A stretch of DNA of 64,000 nucleotides from Paenibacillus sp. N3.4 (GTDB taxonomy: Bacteria > Bacillota > Bacilli > Paenibacillales > NBRC-103111). Position 1 is the stretch's first letter. Each line of letters starts with the position of its first letter. Both the position numbers and the translations under genes were made by a program. Location of the stretch: contig NZ_VRTT01000016.1 of assembly GCF_008017805.1 (NCBI RefSeq), positions 1 to 64,000 of the forward strand. The letters run 5' to 3'. Positions 9,477-17,971 of the stretch are shown one piece after another. Below the pieces are notes generated by a model. It had not been told where the DNA came from and did not search any database. It saw only the letters and a program-made list of their open reading frames with translations.

Positions 9477-10400
9477 ATGAATGCCCTCACTTTATTTTTG
9501 AAAGCATCCCGATTTCGGGTTGTTCCGGTGATGGTCATCCCAGTTATTTTGGGTGGTTTAGGTGCCCTTGTTTGGAATGACACGTTTCATCCTATTCTTT
9601 TTGTACTAACTTTAATCGGTTCGATAGCTGCGCATTTATTTTCGAATATGATTAATGATCTGTGGGATTTCCGCAGTGGCGTCGATACAGCGGCCAAGGA
9701 AACGGCGGCAACCATTTCGACCAACTCCGGCTTTCTGGCGAACGGAACGTTAACGGAACGGACATTTAGCTTTCTGACTTGGTCACTTTTTGCAACTGCA
9801 CTTATTTGCGGTATCTTACTAAGTATATGGAGTGGATGGCTCGTACTGTTGTTTGGTGGTCTAGGAGCCTTGATTGCTTATTTCTATGTCGCTCCCCCCA
9901 TTAAATTTGGTTATAGAGGTAAAGGCTACAGTGAAATTGCTATTTTGTTGTCTTTTGGTATTTTACCTACGTTGGGTAGCTATTATGTGCAGACCTCACT
10001 CACGGATTATCGCGCGCTGCTCATTTCGCTTCCGATAGGTTTGCTTACGACATTGATTTTATTTAATCACCATTTCTTACATTGGAAAGCGGACCAAAGT
10101 GTGGGTAAGCGGACTTTAGTCGTTGTCTGGGGTGAGAAGCGTGCGCTCTCCTTTTCCAAGTTTCTATGTGTTCTGGCTTACCTTGCTTTAGTTATTTGTG
10201 TGGTTTTGCAAATCTTTCCTTTCTATGCGTTATTGGCGCTGCTTACTGCGCTGCCGTTTTACCGTGTTTATGGCAATTTGAAAGCAGAAAATCCTTCTCA
10301 GGCCTATCTACCACTGATGGTGGCTTCGCTGAAAGCTACGACACGCAGTGGGATTATCATGATCCTGGCCCTAATCGTGCAAGCATTTATGCAAAATTAA
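9477..10400 (+). CDS. UbiA-family prenyltransferase (MenA-like)
   Basis: This is a polytopic membrane protein of 307 residues with eight or nine hydrophobic helices. The first Asp-rich motif of the UbiA superfamily is NMINDLWDFRSGVD (about residues 57-70). The second is FNHHFLHWKADQSVGKRTLVV (about residues 198-218), close to the pattern in MenA, which attaches a polyprenyl chain to 1,4-dihydroxy-2-naphthoate. I start it at 9477 because the GAAAGGA site is too close to the ATG at 9468. It stands alone, without other menaquinone genes, so it could be a MenA paralogue with a different acceptor. Confidence 0.8.
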   Translation: MNALTLFLKASRFRVVPVMVIPVILGGLGALVWNDTFHPILFVLTLIGSIAAHLFSNMINDLWDFRSGVDTAAKETAATISTNSGFLANGTLTERTFSFLTWSLFATALICGILLSIWSGWLVLLFGGLGALIAYFYVAPPIKFGYRGKGYSEIAILLSFGILPTLGSYYVQTSLTDYRALLISLPIGLLTTLILFNHHFLHWKADQSVGKRTLVVVWGEKRALSFSKFLCVLAYLALVICVVLQIFPFYALLALLTALPFYRVYGNLKAENPSQAYLPLMVASLKATTRSGIIMILALIVQAFMQN

Positions 10401-10435
10401 TAACTTCTAGATCAAACAAAGAGAGAGGCTGAGTT

Positions 10436-11163
10436 ATGAGTAAACAATTCACAATTGGTGATTTTCATACGATCTTGTCCGAAGGCGAAGTTTGGAAAAT
10501 AGGAGGATTCCCGCTGCCGGACGGTTCATATTGGGAGTTCCGCGAACCAAATGCCGTTATTATCGTTAGGAACGGGATTCTTTACGCACGTGCGCCACTC
10601 AGCCGAAGCCATAATTATGTGCAATTTCTCGATAATGCGAAGCACATGTACTATTCGGCAAAGGAAGTGGAGGTTCCGGAAGAAGGAGAGATCTCTTTCG
10701 AGCTGCAGATTCGTGCACGCACACAAAATACGGCGCCAGATGACCTCTACGATGGCTTCGTATCGTTGAATCTGCTGGACTTTACGACTGGGGCAGCGCT
10801 CGATTTCTTCGCCGGCAATGACAAGTATGCCAGCGTATATGCCGTGCTTCCATTTCCTGGCGTTGAAGTGCCTGAAACAGATAAAACGCGGTTTTTCTGC
10901 ATTTTAAAGAAGAAACCAATTTTCAGCCGCGTGAGTTCAATACGTACAAAATCTCTTATCATCGCGGCAAAGATGAAGTCGTTTTTTATGTGAATGGACA
11001 AGAAGTACGTCGAGAAAAGAACGTGCCGATCAAATTCAATCGTTTTGTTGTTGCCCTTGGATTGATGACGGAGAAAGATCTGACGCCGCAAGGCAGCGTC
11101 TCGCTGCATGGACAAACCATTATTGGCGAATGGTCGCCGGTTACGGTGACAATTACCGAATAA
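10436..11163 (+). CDS. beta-sandwich-like hypothetical protein (frame break)
   Basis: I do not recognise this family with certainty. It may belong to the DUF6081 group, whose members look like jelly-roll or lectin-type beta-sandwiches. There is no signal peptide. The frame breaks near 10905-10915 in an A-rich stretch. The second half continues as NFQPREFNTYKISYHRGKDE, then VVFYVNGQEVRREKNV, to a stop at 11161. With one base restored the product is 242 residues. The segments KISYHRGKDEVVFYVNGQEV and 'YDGFVSLNLLDFTTGAALDFF' resemble the paired strands of concanavalin-type domains. An AGAGAGG ribosome site precedes the ATG, 35 bases after the prenyltransferase stop, so the two may be co-transcribed. 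Function unknown. Confidence 0.65.
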
Positions 11164-11176
11164 GGCTTTAATCATG

Positions 11177-11215
11177 AAAACACCCCTCTTGTGGAATTCC
11201 ACAGAGGGGTGTTTT
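11177..11215 (+). terminator. strong rho-independent terminator
   Basis: AAAACACCCCTC pairs fully with GAGGGGTGTTTT, and the loop contains a second small palindrome, TGTGGAATTCCACA. The A and T flanks let it work on both strands. Confidence 0.9.
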
Positions 11216-11243
11216 GGGTTTTAAGAGATAAGAATTTTTATAT

Positions 11244-11438
11244 TTGTTTTGGTTTAAGCGGAAGCTTAAGTCTTATTTAATTTATTGTCAACATGTGGAG
11301 TCAGACCTACTTGAGATGATGTTTTGCGATGAACGTGATAATCATTGGGATGCGTTTGTGAAAAATCAGAAGGAACATATAAGGCCAAATGTTCTCAAGG
11401 AAGTACCAAAACTGATGCGATCCATGAAACGGCTTTAA
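11244..11438 (+). pseudogene. N-terminal remnant of an IS91-like transposase
   Basis: A 64-codon frame ending in a stop at 11436-11438 contains NHWDAFVKNQKEHIRPNVLK, followed by EVPKLM. This resembles the start of IS91/IS1294-type transposases, where a segment like W..F..K....IRP.V.KEV.KF is followed by a Cys-rich zinc finger and then the HUH/Y2 catalytic domain. Here the zinc finger and everything after it are gone. No convincing ribosome site is seen. I read it as a dead insertion-sequence fragment; the family assignment is from motif memory. Confidence 0.5.
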
Positions 11439-11507
11439 ACTCTTAGTTTGCGAAGGATGTCATGAACTACGAAGAGTCCCACAAGGAAATGGCTCCGCAA
11501 ACGGTAT

Positions 11508-11729
11508 GTCTAGAAAGATAACACTGTTTTTTTAGTGTTACAGCAGTCAGTCCAAGCAATAACTCCTCTATAACGCTGAAAACCGTGCTTACAGATAGAA
11601 AAGTAGATCCGAAAACGGAATTTCTAAGAAGATAAGACGGTTTTTCCGCGTTACAGCAGCCGTTTAGAGCAATACCTCCACTTTAACGCTGAAAACCGTG
11701 CTTACAGATAGAAAAGTAGATCTGAAACG
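11508..11729. repeat. 113-bp direct repeat, two tandem copies
   Basis: Two imperfect copies lie head to tail with a period of 113 bases. The most conserved part, TAACGCTGAAAACCGTGCTT followed by ACAGATAGAAAAGTAGATC, begins at 11571 and again at 11684. Upstream halves share the pattern AAGATAA, a T run, then GTTACAGCAG. A diverged relative of the same core occurs at 46141-46230, so this looks like a dispersed repeat family. Each copy contains short inverted arms (for example AACACTG and TAGTGTT), so it may fold as RNA or DNA. Apart from this repeat and the transposase remnant, nothing else is visible between 11216 and 11729. Confidence 0.75.
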
Positions 11730-12286
11730 TCATAGGTAAGTTGTTTTCTGTTCGTGAGGAGTGCGAACCGTAGTCGGTGATTCGGCAGCCGGGTAACCCA
11801 CAAACACCGTTCCGATAATTTTCTTGTTTTCTGGAGAGCCGATGAATTGATGGAGACGCTCATCACGGACTAAACCGATCCCGCGCGTGCGCCATACGAG
11901 ACCCAAACCAAGTTCCGGGGCTCTTAACCACATTGCATGTATCGCACAGGCAGCGGCATATTCGTTATCCTCTGAAGAGGCTACATCACCGGGAATGACG
12001 TCAGCTGTGACGATGATAACCAGTGGCGTATTCTCTAGTACGAGCAAGGATTCTTTCACAAGGTGAGGCTTAGTCGGAAAACGTTCATCCAAATATTGCT
12101 TAGCCAATCCTTCATATGTGGATTTTGCTTCTCCACGAATTACATAGAAATGCCAAGCTCGCGCAATCGATCATTAGGGGCCCATACGGCTGCCTCGAGA
12201 AGTGCGGCAATTTGACTGTCTTCCACTTTACGAGCTTCGTAATTGCGAACAGCGCGTCGCTGTTTTAATAGTTCCAGTACCTGCAT
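11730..12286 (-). CDS. nitroreductase-family flavoprotein (frame break)
   Basis: This encodes a small FMN-dependent nitroreductase-like enzyme. The first part reads LLKQRRAVRNYEARKVEDSQ, then LEAAVWAPNDRLRE, matching the FMN-phosphate-binding RRS(V/I)R.Y start and the W.PN segment. The frame breaks near 12150-12160. The rest continues as WHFYVIRGEAKS through AAACAIHAMWLRAPELGLGL to the C terminus. With one base restored it is 185 residues, normal for the family. A GAGG ribosome site precedes the ATG at 12284-12286. The substrate cannot be inferred. The 3' end abuts the 113-bp repeats. Confidence 0.8.
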
Positions 12287-12507
12287 CGTATGACCTCAAC
12301 CTTTCTCTACCTTTCTTTTCTGGTATTCTATCATATCAGCACGAAGAATCCTACCAACACATCCAGGATTTGCTCTGGCACCTATCTGCCCATTCTTGAA
12401 TATACTGTGAGCACAACGGGCGTTGAAAACTAGCGGATTGATCTCGATACAAGCGTCGAGGTTTGACATGAGCAAGCAAGCTAGCGCAACTTTTGGGAGG
12501 AAATAGG

Positions 12508-13266
12508 ATGAGAAAATATACGGTAAAACGCGATCAACGGGATTTTCGCGATCATTTTTACCGAAGCGCCAACTATATTCGTGAATCGCAATTGCCACGC
12601 ATGGTTGATTTGCGTAATAAGCTGTCTCCCGTCGTAAATCAAGGGCAATTAGGTTCATGCACCTCGAATGCGATAGTAAGCGGGCTGCGTGAGTATTGGC
12701 TGCGACAGGAAAGTGATTCATCGATCCGATTATCTCGATTATTCCATTATTATCATGAACGAGAATTGGAAGGTACGATTAATCGAGATGCGGGAGCAAC
12801 AATTCGCGATGGTATGAAGGTTCTACAGAAGACAGGGGTATGTACAGAAGCTGAATGGCCATACCGTGTTGCCAATTTCAAAGAGAAGCCGGATACAGGA
12901 GCTGAATCATCCGCAAGTGCATATCGAATTGGGGCCTATCATCGGGTTCACGATTTAGCGGGCATCAAAGCTGCGTTAGCTGACGGTCAACCTGTTGTAT
13001 TCGGGATTTGGATTTATGAGTCATTTGAGAGCGCTCAAGCGGCCAAAACAGGTCGCATTCCCTATCCGAACCGGAAGAAAGAGCGGCTGCTGGGTGGTCA
13101 TGCACTGCTTGCTGTAGGGTTTAAGGATGGTAAAGAGAAAGGCAAAGGATCGGTCATTGTCCGAAATTCTTGGGGAAAAGATTGGGGAGATCAAGGATAC
13201 TGTTATATTCCTTATTCCTTTTTCAAAAATAAACGAGTTACGTTTGATTACTGGACCGGAAAATAG
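12508..13266 (+). CDS. papain-family (C1A) cysteine protease, no prodomain
   Basis: This is a 252-residue papain-fold peptidase. The oxyanion Gln and nucleophile lie in VNQGQLGSCTSNAIVSGL, the catalytic His in LLGGHALLAVGF, and the Asn in VRNSWGKDWGDQGYCYIP, so all active-site residues are present. There is no signal peptide and no inhibitory propeptide, so it appears cytoplasmic and active as made. The ATG at 12508 follows GGGAGGAAATAGG. It is followed by two very small genes and then the spore cassette at 13.6-16.7 kb. A role in spores is only a suggestion from position. Substrate unknown. Confidence 0.88.
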   Translation: MRKYTVKRDQRDFRDHFYRSANYIRESQLPRMVDLRNKLSPVVNQGQLGSCTSNAIVSGLREYWLRQESDSSIRLSRLFHYYHERELEGTINRDAGATIRDGMKVLQKTGVCTEAEWPYRVANFKEKPDTGAESSASAYRIGAYHRVHDLAGIKAALADGQPVVFGIWIYESFESAQAAKTGRIPYPNRKKERLLGGHALLAVGFKDGKEKGKGSVIVRNSWGKDWGDQGYCYIPYSFFKNKRVTFDYWTGK

Positions 13267-13286
13267 GAAAGGGAGGTTACGAGACT

Positions 13287-13427
13287 GTGATAAGTGCTGA
13301 TGATGCCAATAAGATCATTGCTTTTTTATCCGCAGCTTATTTCGCAACAACCGATCCTCAAGCTAGAGCCGAGTTCAATCGGCTGGCCAATGAGCTCCGA
13401 AAAGCATCGGATCAACCTGTGGAATAA
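13287..13427 (+). CDS. 46-residue hypothetical protein
   Basis: A GTG start at 13287 follows a GGGAGG site eleven bases upstream. It opens a short frame, VISADDANKIIAFLSAAY, then FATTDPQARAEFNRLANELR. The product would be a compact helical protein with no membrane segment. It begins 20 bases after the protease stop, so co-transcription is likely. The strong ribosome site and amphipathic helix pattern support a real gene. I do not recognise the family. Confidence 0.6.
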   Translation: MISADDANKIIAFLSAAYFATTDPQARAEFNRLANELRKASDQPVE

Positions 13428-13462
13428 GCAGAAGAAATTTCAATGAAACGAGGGCGGCTTAT

Positions 13463-13540
13463 ATGCCAAAAGACAAGTTTACGCTGCTTATCTTGATTTT
13501 GTATCTTCTACTTCTGTTACTGTTAATATGTTTGTTCTAA
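13463..13540 (+). CDS. 25-residue hydrophobic peptide
   Basis: MPKDKFTLLILILYLLLLLL then LICLF: a charged N terminus followed by one membrane helix. A GAGGG sequence lies about ten bases before the ATG. It is followed directly by a strong terminator, which marks it as the last unit of the transcript that begins with the protease. Tiny single-pass proteins are common among sporulation genes, but I cannot name this one. Confidence 0.45.
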   Translation: MPKDKFTLLILILYLLLLLLLICLF

Positions 13541-13542
13541 AT

Positions 13543-13585
13543 AAAACAGCCTGCTCGCGAGCGTCCTCGCAGCAGGCTGTTTTTT
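13543..13585. terminator. bidirectional terminator between convergent genes
   Basis: AAAACAGCCTGCT pairs with AGCAGGCTGTTTTTT. It serves the rightward protease transcript and the leftward DUF1657 gene. Confidence 0.9.
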
Positions 13586-13595
13586 GATGCTGAAA

Positions 13596-13802
13596 CTAAA
13601 ATCCCTTGTACTGTGGTTCTTCCGTTTCCAATTGTTGAACACGTGACGAAACCTGATCAACGATATCTTGCGTGGATTTGGCAGCATTTTGAAACAATTG
13701 CTTCGCATCTTGGTTTTGCGTGCTTAGAGCAAATGTCTCTAAGCTAGCTTGAGCACTTTTTAGGGAAGCTAATGTTGTTTTTACTTGTGCGGATACGGTC
13801 AT
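13596..13802 (-). CDS. DUF1657 small protein
   Basis: This is a 68-residue protein of the DUF1657 family: MTVSAQVKTTLASLKSAQAS, then LETFALSTQNQDAKQLF, ending QQLETEEPQYKGF. These small helical proteins accompany spoVA-type operons in spore formers. The start at 13802 is preceded by AAAGAGGTG. A CATACTA sequence on the minus strand (plus 13875-13881) resembles a forespore sigma-G -10 element, but I see no convincing -35, so this is weak. It is divergent from the DUF421/spoVA operon, and the operon's first gene also ends with a DUF1657-like segment. Confidence 0.85.
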   Translation of the reverse strand: MTVSAQVKTTLASLKSAQASLETFALSTQNQDAKQLFQNAAKSTQDIVDQVSSRVQQLETEEPQYKGF

Positions 13803-13996
13803 CATAAACACCTCTTTGTCATTTTTTTGCAAAACAATCTCATCCATCTTTGTTTTGCAGGGGTTTGCGCTCATTAGTATGTCCACGGGTTTTGTGATAA
13901 TGATGACCAATTAAATCCATTTGCAATTGATCATAGTTGTCCGGAAATAAGCGCATAATGACTTTGTTTGGAGCAAAAGGTAAAGGAGGCAAAGTT

Positions 13997-14856
13997 ATGT
14001 CGGATTGGTTACATATTGTCGTCAGAGCGTTAACGGCATTGGTGTTTCTGTTTGTTTTAACGCGTATTCTTGGAAAAAAGCAAATATCCCAACTTCTTTT
14101 TTTGAATATGTCATTGGCATTACGCTGGGCGACTTGGCTGGGAATATTTCCACAGATGTAGAAAGCAATTTCTGGCATGGGATCATTGCCATCCTCGTAT
14201 GGTGTTTTGTTCCTTTTGGTTTGGAAATCTTAACCCTCAAGAGCAAGACATTGCGGGTTTGGTTTGAAGGCAAGGGAACGGTCATGATCAAGGATGGCAA
14301 AATACTCGAGGAAAATTTGAAGAAAGAGCGATACACCGCCGACGAACTGCTCGAGCAGCTGCGGACCAAGAGCGTGTTCAAACTGGCCGATGTAGAGTTT
14401 GCCATGTTGGAGGCCAGTGGCGATTTGAGTGTTTTGCTCAAAAGCGAAAATCAGCCGCTTACACCGAAGCATATCGGTTTGAAGCTAGTTGCAGATAAGC
14501 CGTCACAAGCCGTTGTTATGGACGGTGCTATACAGGACGAACCTCTGGCCGCAGCTGGAAGAGGTCGAGGATGGCTGCATGAAGAGATGGATAAAATCGG
14601 CGTAACGAAGGAAAATGTGTTTCTCGGTCAGGTCGATACGCACGGCGAATTAACGATGGATTTATATGATGATAAGCTTCAAGTGCCTCAACCGAGTACA
14701 AGGCCGCTGCTGCTCGCGACGTTAAAAAAATGTGAAGCGGATCTGGAACTCTTTTCGCTGACAACCAACAAGAAGCAAGCAAAGATGATGTACAGTGATT
14801 GTTCCGAACAGCTCACCAAGGTCATTAACGAGTTGAGCACGATTCTAAAAACGTAA
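13997..14856 (+). CDS. YetF-like DUF421 membrane protein with DUF1657 tail (frame break)
   Basis: An ideal AAGGAGG site precedes the ATG. The N-terminal part has membrane helices (VVRALTALVFLFVLTRILGK and FWHGIIAILVWCFVPFGLEI). The soluble DUF421 domain follows, with GKGTVMIKDGKILEENLKKE and later DVEFAMLEASGDLSVLLK. The last 55 or so residues, LLLATLKKCEADLELFSLTT, match the DUF1657 pattern, so the two are fused. The frame breaks near 14092-14102 in a run of seven T, between KKQISQL and FFEYVIGITLGDLAGN. One restored base gives 286 residues. It heads the spoVAC-spoVAD-spoVAE operon, an arrangement like the spoVA2mob operons linked to spore heat resistance. Confidence 0.85.
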
Positions 14857-14889
14857 TCGAAAGGCGAACAACGGATCAGGAGGGAACCT

Positions 14890-15363
14890 ATGGCTAATAA
14901 TAAGAAAAAAAACATGACGATGACCCAGCAAGAATATCAGAAACTGGCCAAAGAACAGGAGCCGAAAAGACCCGTTCTGCGCAATTGTGTGCGCGCGTTT
15001 GTCGTTGGCGGAACGATTTGCTTGATCGGTGAATGCTTTATGCAAATGTTTATTAAGTGGTTTGGCTTCACTGAAAAAACGGCTGGAAATCCGACAGTGG
15101 CTGTGCTTATTTTCATTTCTGTCGTCCTGACCAGCTTTGGCGTTTACGATAAAATCGCGCAGTGGGCCGGGGCCGGGAGCGGAGTTCCTGTGACAGGTTT
15201 TGCTAATTCATTATGCTCTGCGGCAATTGAACATCGTTCTGAAGGTCTAGTGCTTGGAGTCGGGGGCAACATGTTCAAGTTAGCGGGTTCAGTCATTGTT
15301 TTTGGTACAGTCGCAGCCTTTGTGGTTGGTATCGTGCATCTTATCTTTGTAGGCGGGAGTTGA
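14890..15363 (+). CDS. spoVAC: stage V sporulation protein AC
   Basis: This is a 157-residue membrane protein of the SpoVAC family, an inner-spore-membrane channel subunit that moves dipicolinic acid into the forespore and out on germination. After a basic N terminus (MTQQEYQKLAKEQEPKRPVL) come membrane helices including FVVGGTICLIGECFMQMF and VAVLIFISVVLTSFGVYDKI. The conserved AGAGSGVPVTGFANSLCSAA loop follows. A GGAGGG site precedes it, and SpoVAD starts four bases after its stop. Confidence 0.93.
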   Translation: MANNKKKNMTMTQQEYQKLAKEQEPKRPVLRNCVRAFVVGGTICLIGECFMQMFIKWFGFTEKTAGNPTVAVLIFISVVLTSFGVYDKIAQWAGAGSGVPVTGFANSLCSAAIEHRSEGLVLGVGGNMFKLAGSVIVFGTVAAFVVGIVHLIFVGGS

Positions 15364-15367
15364 CCAT

Positions 15368-16387
15368 ATGCTGAAGGGGCATCAGAGCTGGATCTTTGAG
15401 AATCGTCCCGTCATTTTATCGACGGGAACTGTCGTAGGACCTGATGAAGGACAAGGGCCCATCAGTGAAGACTTTGATATTGTCCACGGGGATCTAACTG
15501 TCGGTCAGAAGACGTGGGAAAAGGCGGAGAAAGCGCTCCTTGAGGAAGCGGCGGCGCGTGCACTGGATAATGCTGGCCTGACCGGCGGTCAGATTCAGTT
15601 CTATATTGGCGGAGACCTGATGAATCAGATTATCTCCAACACATTTGCTGCGCGTACGCTTGGTATGCCCTATATCGGCATATTTGGCGCTTGCTCCACG
15701 TCGATGGAGGGGCTGGCGCTCGCCGCGCAGCTGATGGACTCGGGTGCGGCCAACTATGTGATGGCTGGGACGAGCAGCCACAACTGCACGGCGGAGAAGC
15801 AATTCCGATATCCTACGGAATATGGCTCGCAGAAGCCGCCTACGGCACAATACACAGTGACGGGCGCCGGTGTAGCCCTGCTGGGCAAGAAGGGGGACGG
15901 TCCTGTAGTCACCTCCGCAACCATCGGACGGATCGTTGATATGGGGATCAAAGATCCGTTCAATATGGGCGCCGCCATGGCACCCGCAGCCGTCGATACG
16001 ATTCAGGCGCATTGTCGCGATTTGAACAGGGAGCCTGGTTATTATGATCTCATTGTGACTGGGGATCTGGCGTTGGTAGGCTCTAACATTGCGCGCGAGC
16101 TGTTCCACAAGCATAAATTTCCGATTGAGCAAACGACTTACGATGATTGCGGATTGATCGTATATGATCGGGAGAAGCAAAGTGTGCAGGCGGGTGGAAG
16201 CGGGTGTGGATGTTCCGCAACCGTCACGTACGGTCACCTGCTTAAACGGATAAAAAAAGGTGAATTAAAAAGAATTCTTGTTGTTGCCACTGGTGCATTG
16301 CTATCGCCGCTTTCTTTTCAACAAGGCGAAAGCATCCCATGTATCGCGCATGCTGTTTCTATTGAGTCTGGAGGGTTGTATTCATGA
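15368..16387 (+). CDS. spoVAD: stage V sporulation protein AD
   Basis: This is a 339-residue protein with a thiolase-like fold. SpoVAD binds dipicolinic acid in the forespore and delivers it to the SpoVA channel. Recognisable parts are the N-terminal [20 protein letters not shown], the pseudo-active-site region [17 protein letters not shown], and [16 protein letters not shown]. It is soluble, and its last four bases overlap the start of spoVAE, as expected for coupled translation. Length is normal. Confidence 0.93.
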   Translation: MLKGHQSWIFENRPVILSTGTVVGPDEGQGPISEDFDIVHGDLTVGQKTWEKAEKALLEEAAARALDNAGLTGGQIQFYIGGDLMNQIISNTFAARTLGMPYIGIFGACSTSMEGLALAAQLMDSGAANYVMAGTSSHNCTAEKQFRYPTEYGSQKPPTAQYTVTGAGVALLGKKGDGPVVTSATIGRIVDMGIKDPFNMGAAMAPAAVDTIQAHCRDLNREPGYYDLIVTGDLALVGSNIARELFHKHKFPIEQTTYDDCGLIVYDREKQSVQAGGSGCGCSATVTYGHLLKRIKKGELKRILVVATGALLSPLSFQQGESIPCIAHAVSIESGGLYS

Positions 16388-16734
16388 GTTTTTTCTGGGC
16401 TTTTCTTATTGGTGGCGCTATTTGTGTCTTTGGTCAATTGTTGATGGATATTGGCAAATTGACGCCTGCTCACACGATGAGCACACTGGTCGTTCTGGGT
16501 GCAATAGCTGACGGCTGCAATCTGTATGATCCGTTCATTGAATTTGCCGGAGCCGGAGCTACTGTCCCGATTACCAGTTTCGGCAATGCCTTGGTGCATG
16601 GCGCGTTGGAGGAACTGCATGAGGATGGTTATATCGGCATTATTACCGGGATTTTTAAGGTAACCAGCGCGGGCATATCTGCTGCCATCATCTTCTCGTT
16701 TCTTGCTGCTCTTGTTGTAAAACCTAAAGGATAA
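16384..16734 (+). CDS. spoVAE: stage V sporulation protein AE (AEb type)
   Basis: This is a 116-residue membrane protein of the SpoVAE/SpoVAEb family. It has helices at [20 protein letters not shown] and [13 protein letters not shown] and the conserved [20 protein letters not shown] loop, which resembles the matching loop of SpoVAC. With SpoVAC it would form the membrane part of the dipicolinate transporter. It ends the operon. The spoVAA, spoVAB and spoVAF genes of the housekeeping operon are absent, so this looks like a secondary spoVA set. Confidence 0.92.
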   Translation: MSFFWAFLIGGAICVFGQLLMDIGKLTPAHTMSTLVVLGAIADGCNLYDPFIEFAGAGATVPITSFGNALVHGALEELHEDGYIGIITGIFKVTSAGISAAIIFSFLAALVVKPKG

Positions 16735-16751
16735 AAATAAAGTTGATAGAC

Positions 16752-16785
16752 AAGCCCCTTCGGATGAAACCGATCGGGCTTTTAT
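16752..16785 (+). terminator. terminator of the spoVA-type operon
   Basis: AAGCCC and the inner CGG pair with CCG and GGGCTT, followed by TTTATT. Confidence 0.75.
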
Positions 16786-17006
16786 TGCGTCTAAGAGAAT
16801 GTGAAGGCTGTCCACCCGTTATGGTTAAATTTAACAAATAAATTTAGAGAATTTACAAGTATACGGACGAAAAGCTTTCCTGTAAACTAGATTTACGCCC
16901 ATTTTCTTAATATTTCAAAGGAATACGGACGCTGAGGGTTATTTCTCCCTCTTGGTTACGCTTACGATAATGTTTTGCAAAGCAAAACTCTAAGGAGGTT
17001 TAAGAC

Positions 17007-17966
17007 ATGGAAGCTGCCACCCATCATCATGTAGAAGTTCTAGCTAGGCTGAAAGCGAATTTGGAATCATGCATACTTGGCAAGAGCTCTGAGATTGAAT
17101 TGTTGCTAACCGCGATGTTGGCCGGCGGGCATGTTTTGTTAGAGGATGTACCGGGCACAGGGAAGACGGTCCTGATTAAAGCGCTCGCGCGATCGATTGA
17201 CGGTCAATTTCGACGAATTCAATGCAATCCTGACTTACTGCCTTCCGATATTACAGGCGTTTCCATATACCATCCCAAAGAAGAGAAGTTCCTGTTTCGT
17301 TCAGGTCCCATCATGACCCATATTTTGCTTGTAGATGAGATTAATCGTGCTACAACGAAGACGCAGTCCGCGCTTCTGGAAGCCATGGAAGAACGGCACA
17401 TTACCGTAGACGGCGATTTGCATGAACTACCTACACCTTTTCTTATGCTGGCTACCCAGAACCCGATTGATTTCGAAGGCACTTATATGCTGCCAGAAGC
17501 ACAGCTCGACCGATTTATGATCAAGCTCAGTCTTGGTTATCCCAGTGAAGCTGCGGAGAAGCAGATGATCGCTTCACAGAGCCAGGCGCATCCAATGGAA
17601 GCCTTGCAGGCGGTTATGGACACCTCGCATGTACTAGCCATGCAAGAGCAAGTTCGCCGCGTACATATGGATGATGCCGTAGCTGATTATTTAGTTACTT
17701 TATCCCGCAAAACGCGTGAGCATCATGCCGTTTTCCTGGGAGCGAGCCCGAGAGCGACGCTTTCACTTGTTCTCGCTGCTAAGGCTTATGCTTTTCTTCA
17801 TCATCGAGATTATGTGATTCCTGACGATATTAAATATCTCGCTCCCTATGTCCTTGGTCACCGGATGATTCTTCATTCCGAAGCCCGAATGGATGGAGCT
17901 TCCGTCAATTCGGTACTGAGCGCGATCTTTGAACAGGTGCGCGTGCCGGTACGATTGGAGAAGTGA
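17007..17966 (+). CDS. MoxR-type AAA+ ATPase
   Basis: This is a 319-residue AAA+ ATPase of the MoxR branch. MoxR proteins act as chaperones with DUF58 and transglutaminase partners, as encoded directly downstream. The Walker A motif is in GGHVLLEDVPGTGKTVLIKA (about residues 39-58), Walker B in HILLVDEINRATTKTQSALL, and sensor-type segments follow at LMLATQNPIDFEGTYMLPEA. An AAGGAGG site lies nine bases before the ATG. The 271 bases upstream hold two ATACGGACG repeats (near 16859 and 16922) and a GAGGG/CCCTC hairpin, which may belong to its promoter region. Confidence 0.92.
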   Translation: MEAATHHHVEVLARLKANLESCILGKSSEIELLLTAMLAGGHVLLEDVPGTGKTVLIKALARSIDGQFRRIQCNPDLLPSDITGVSIYHPKEEKFLFRSGPIMTHILLVDEINRATTKTQSALLEAMEERHITVDGDLHELPTPFLMLATQNPIDFEGTYMLPEAQLDRFMIKLSLGYPSEAAEKQMIASQSQAHPMEALQAVMDTSHVLAMQEQVRRVHMDDAVADYLVTLSRKTREHHAVFLGASPRATLSLVLAAKAYAFLHHRDYVIPDDIKYLAPYVLGHRMILHSEARMDGASVNSVLSAIFEQVRVPVRLEK

Positions 17967-17971
17967 GCCTT

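Noticed and set aside
11508..11729. CRISPR array
   Set aside because: Only two long imperfect tandem copies, without short repeats, spacers or cas genes.
15494..16237. Minus-strand frame of 247 codons opposite spoVAD
   Set aside because: Arg- and His-rich low-quality sequence without start signal; spoVAD on the other strand is certain.
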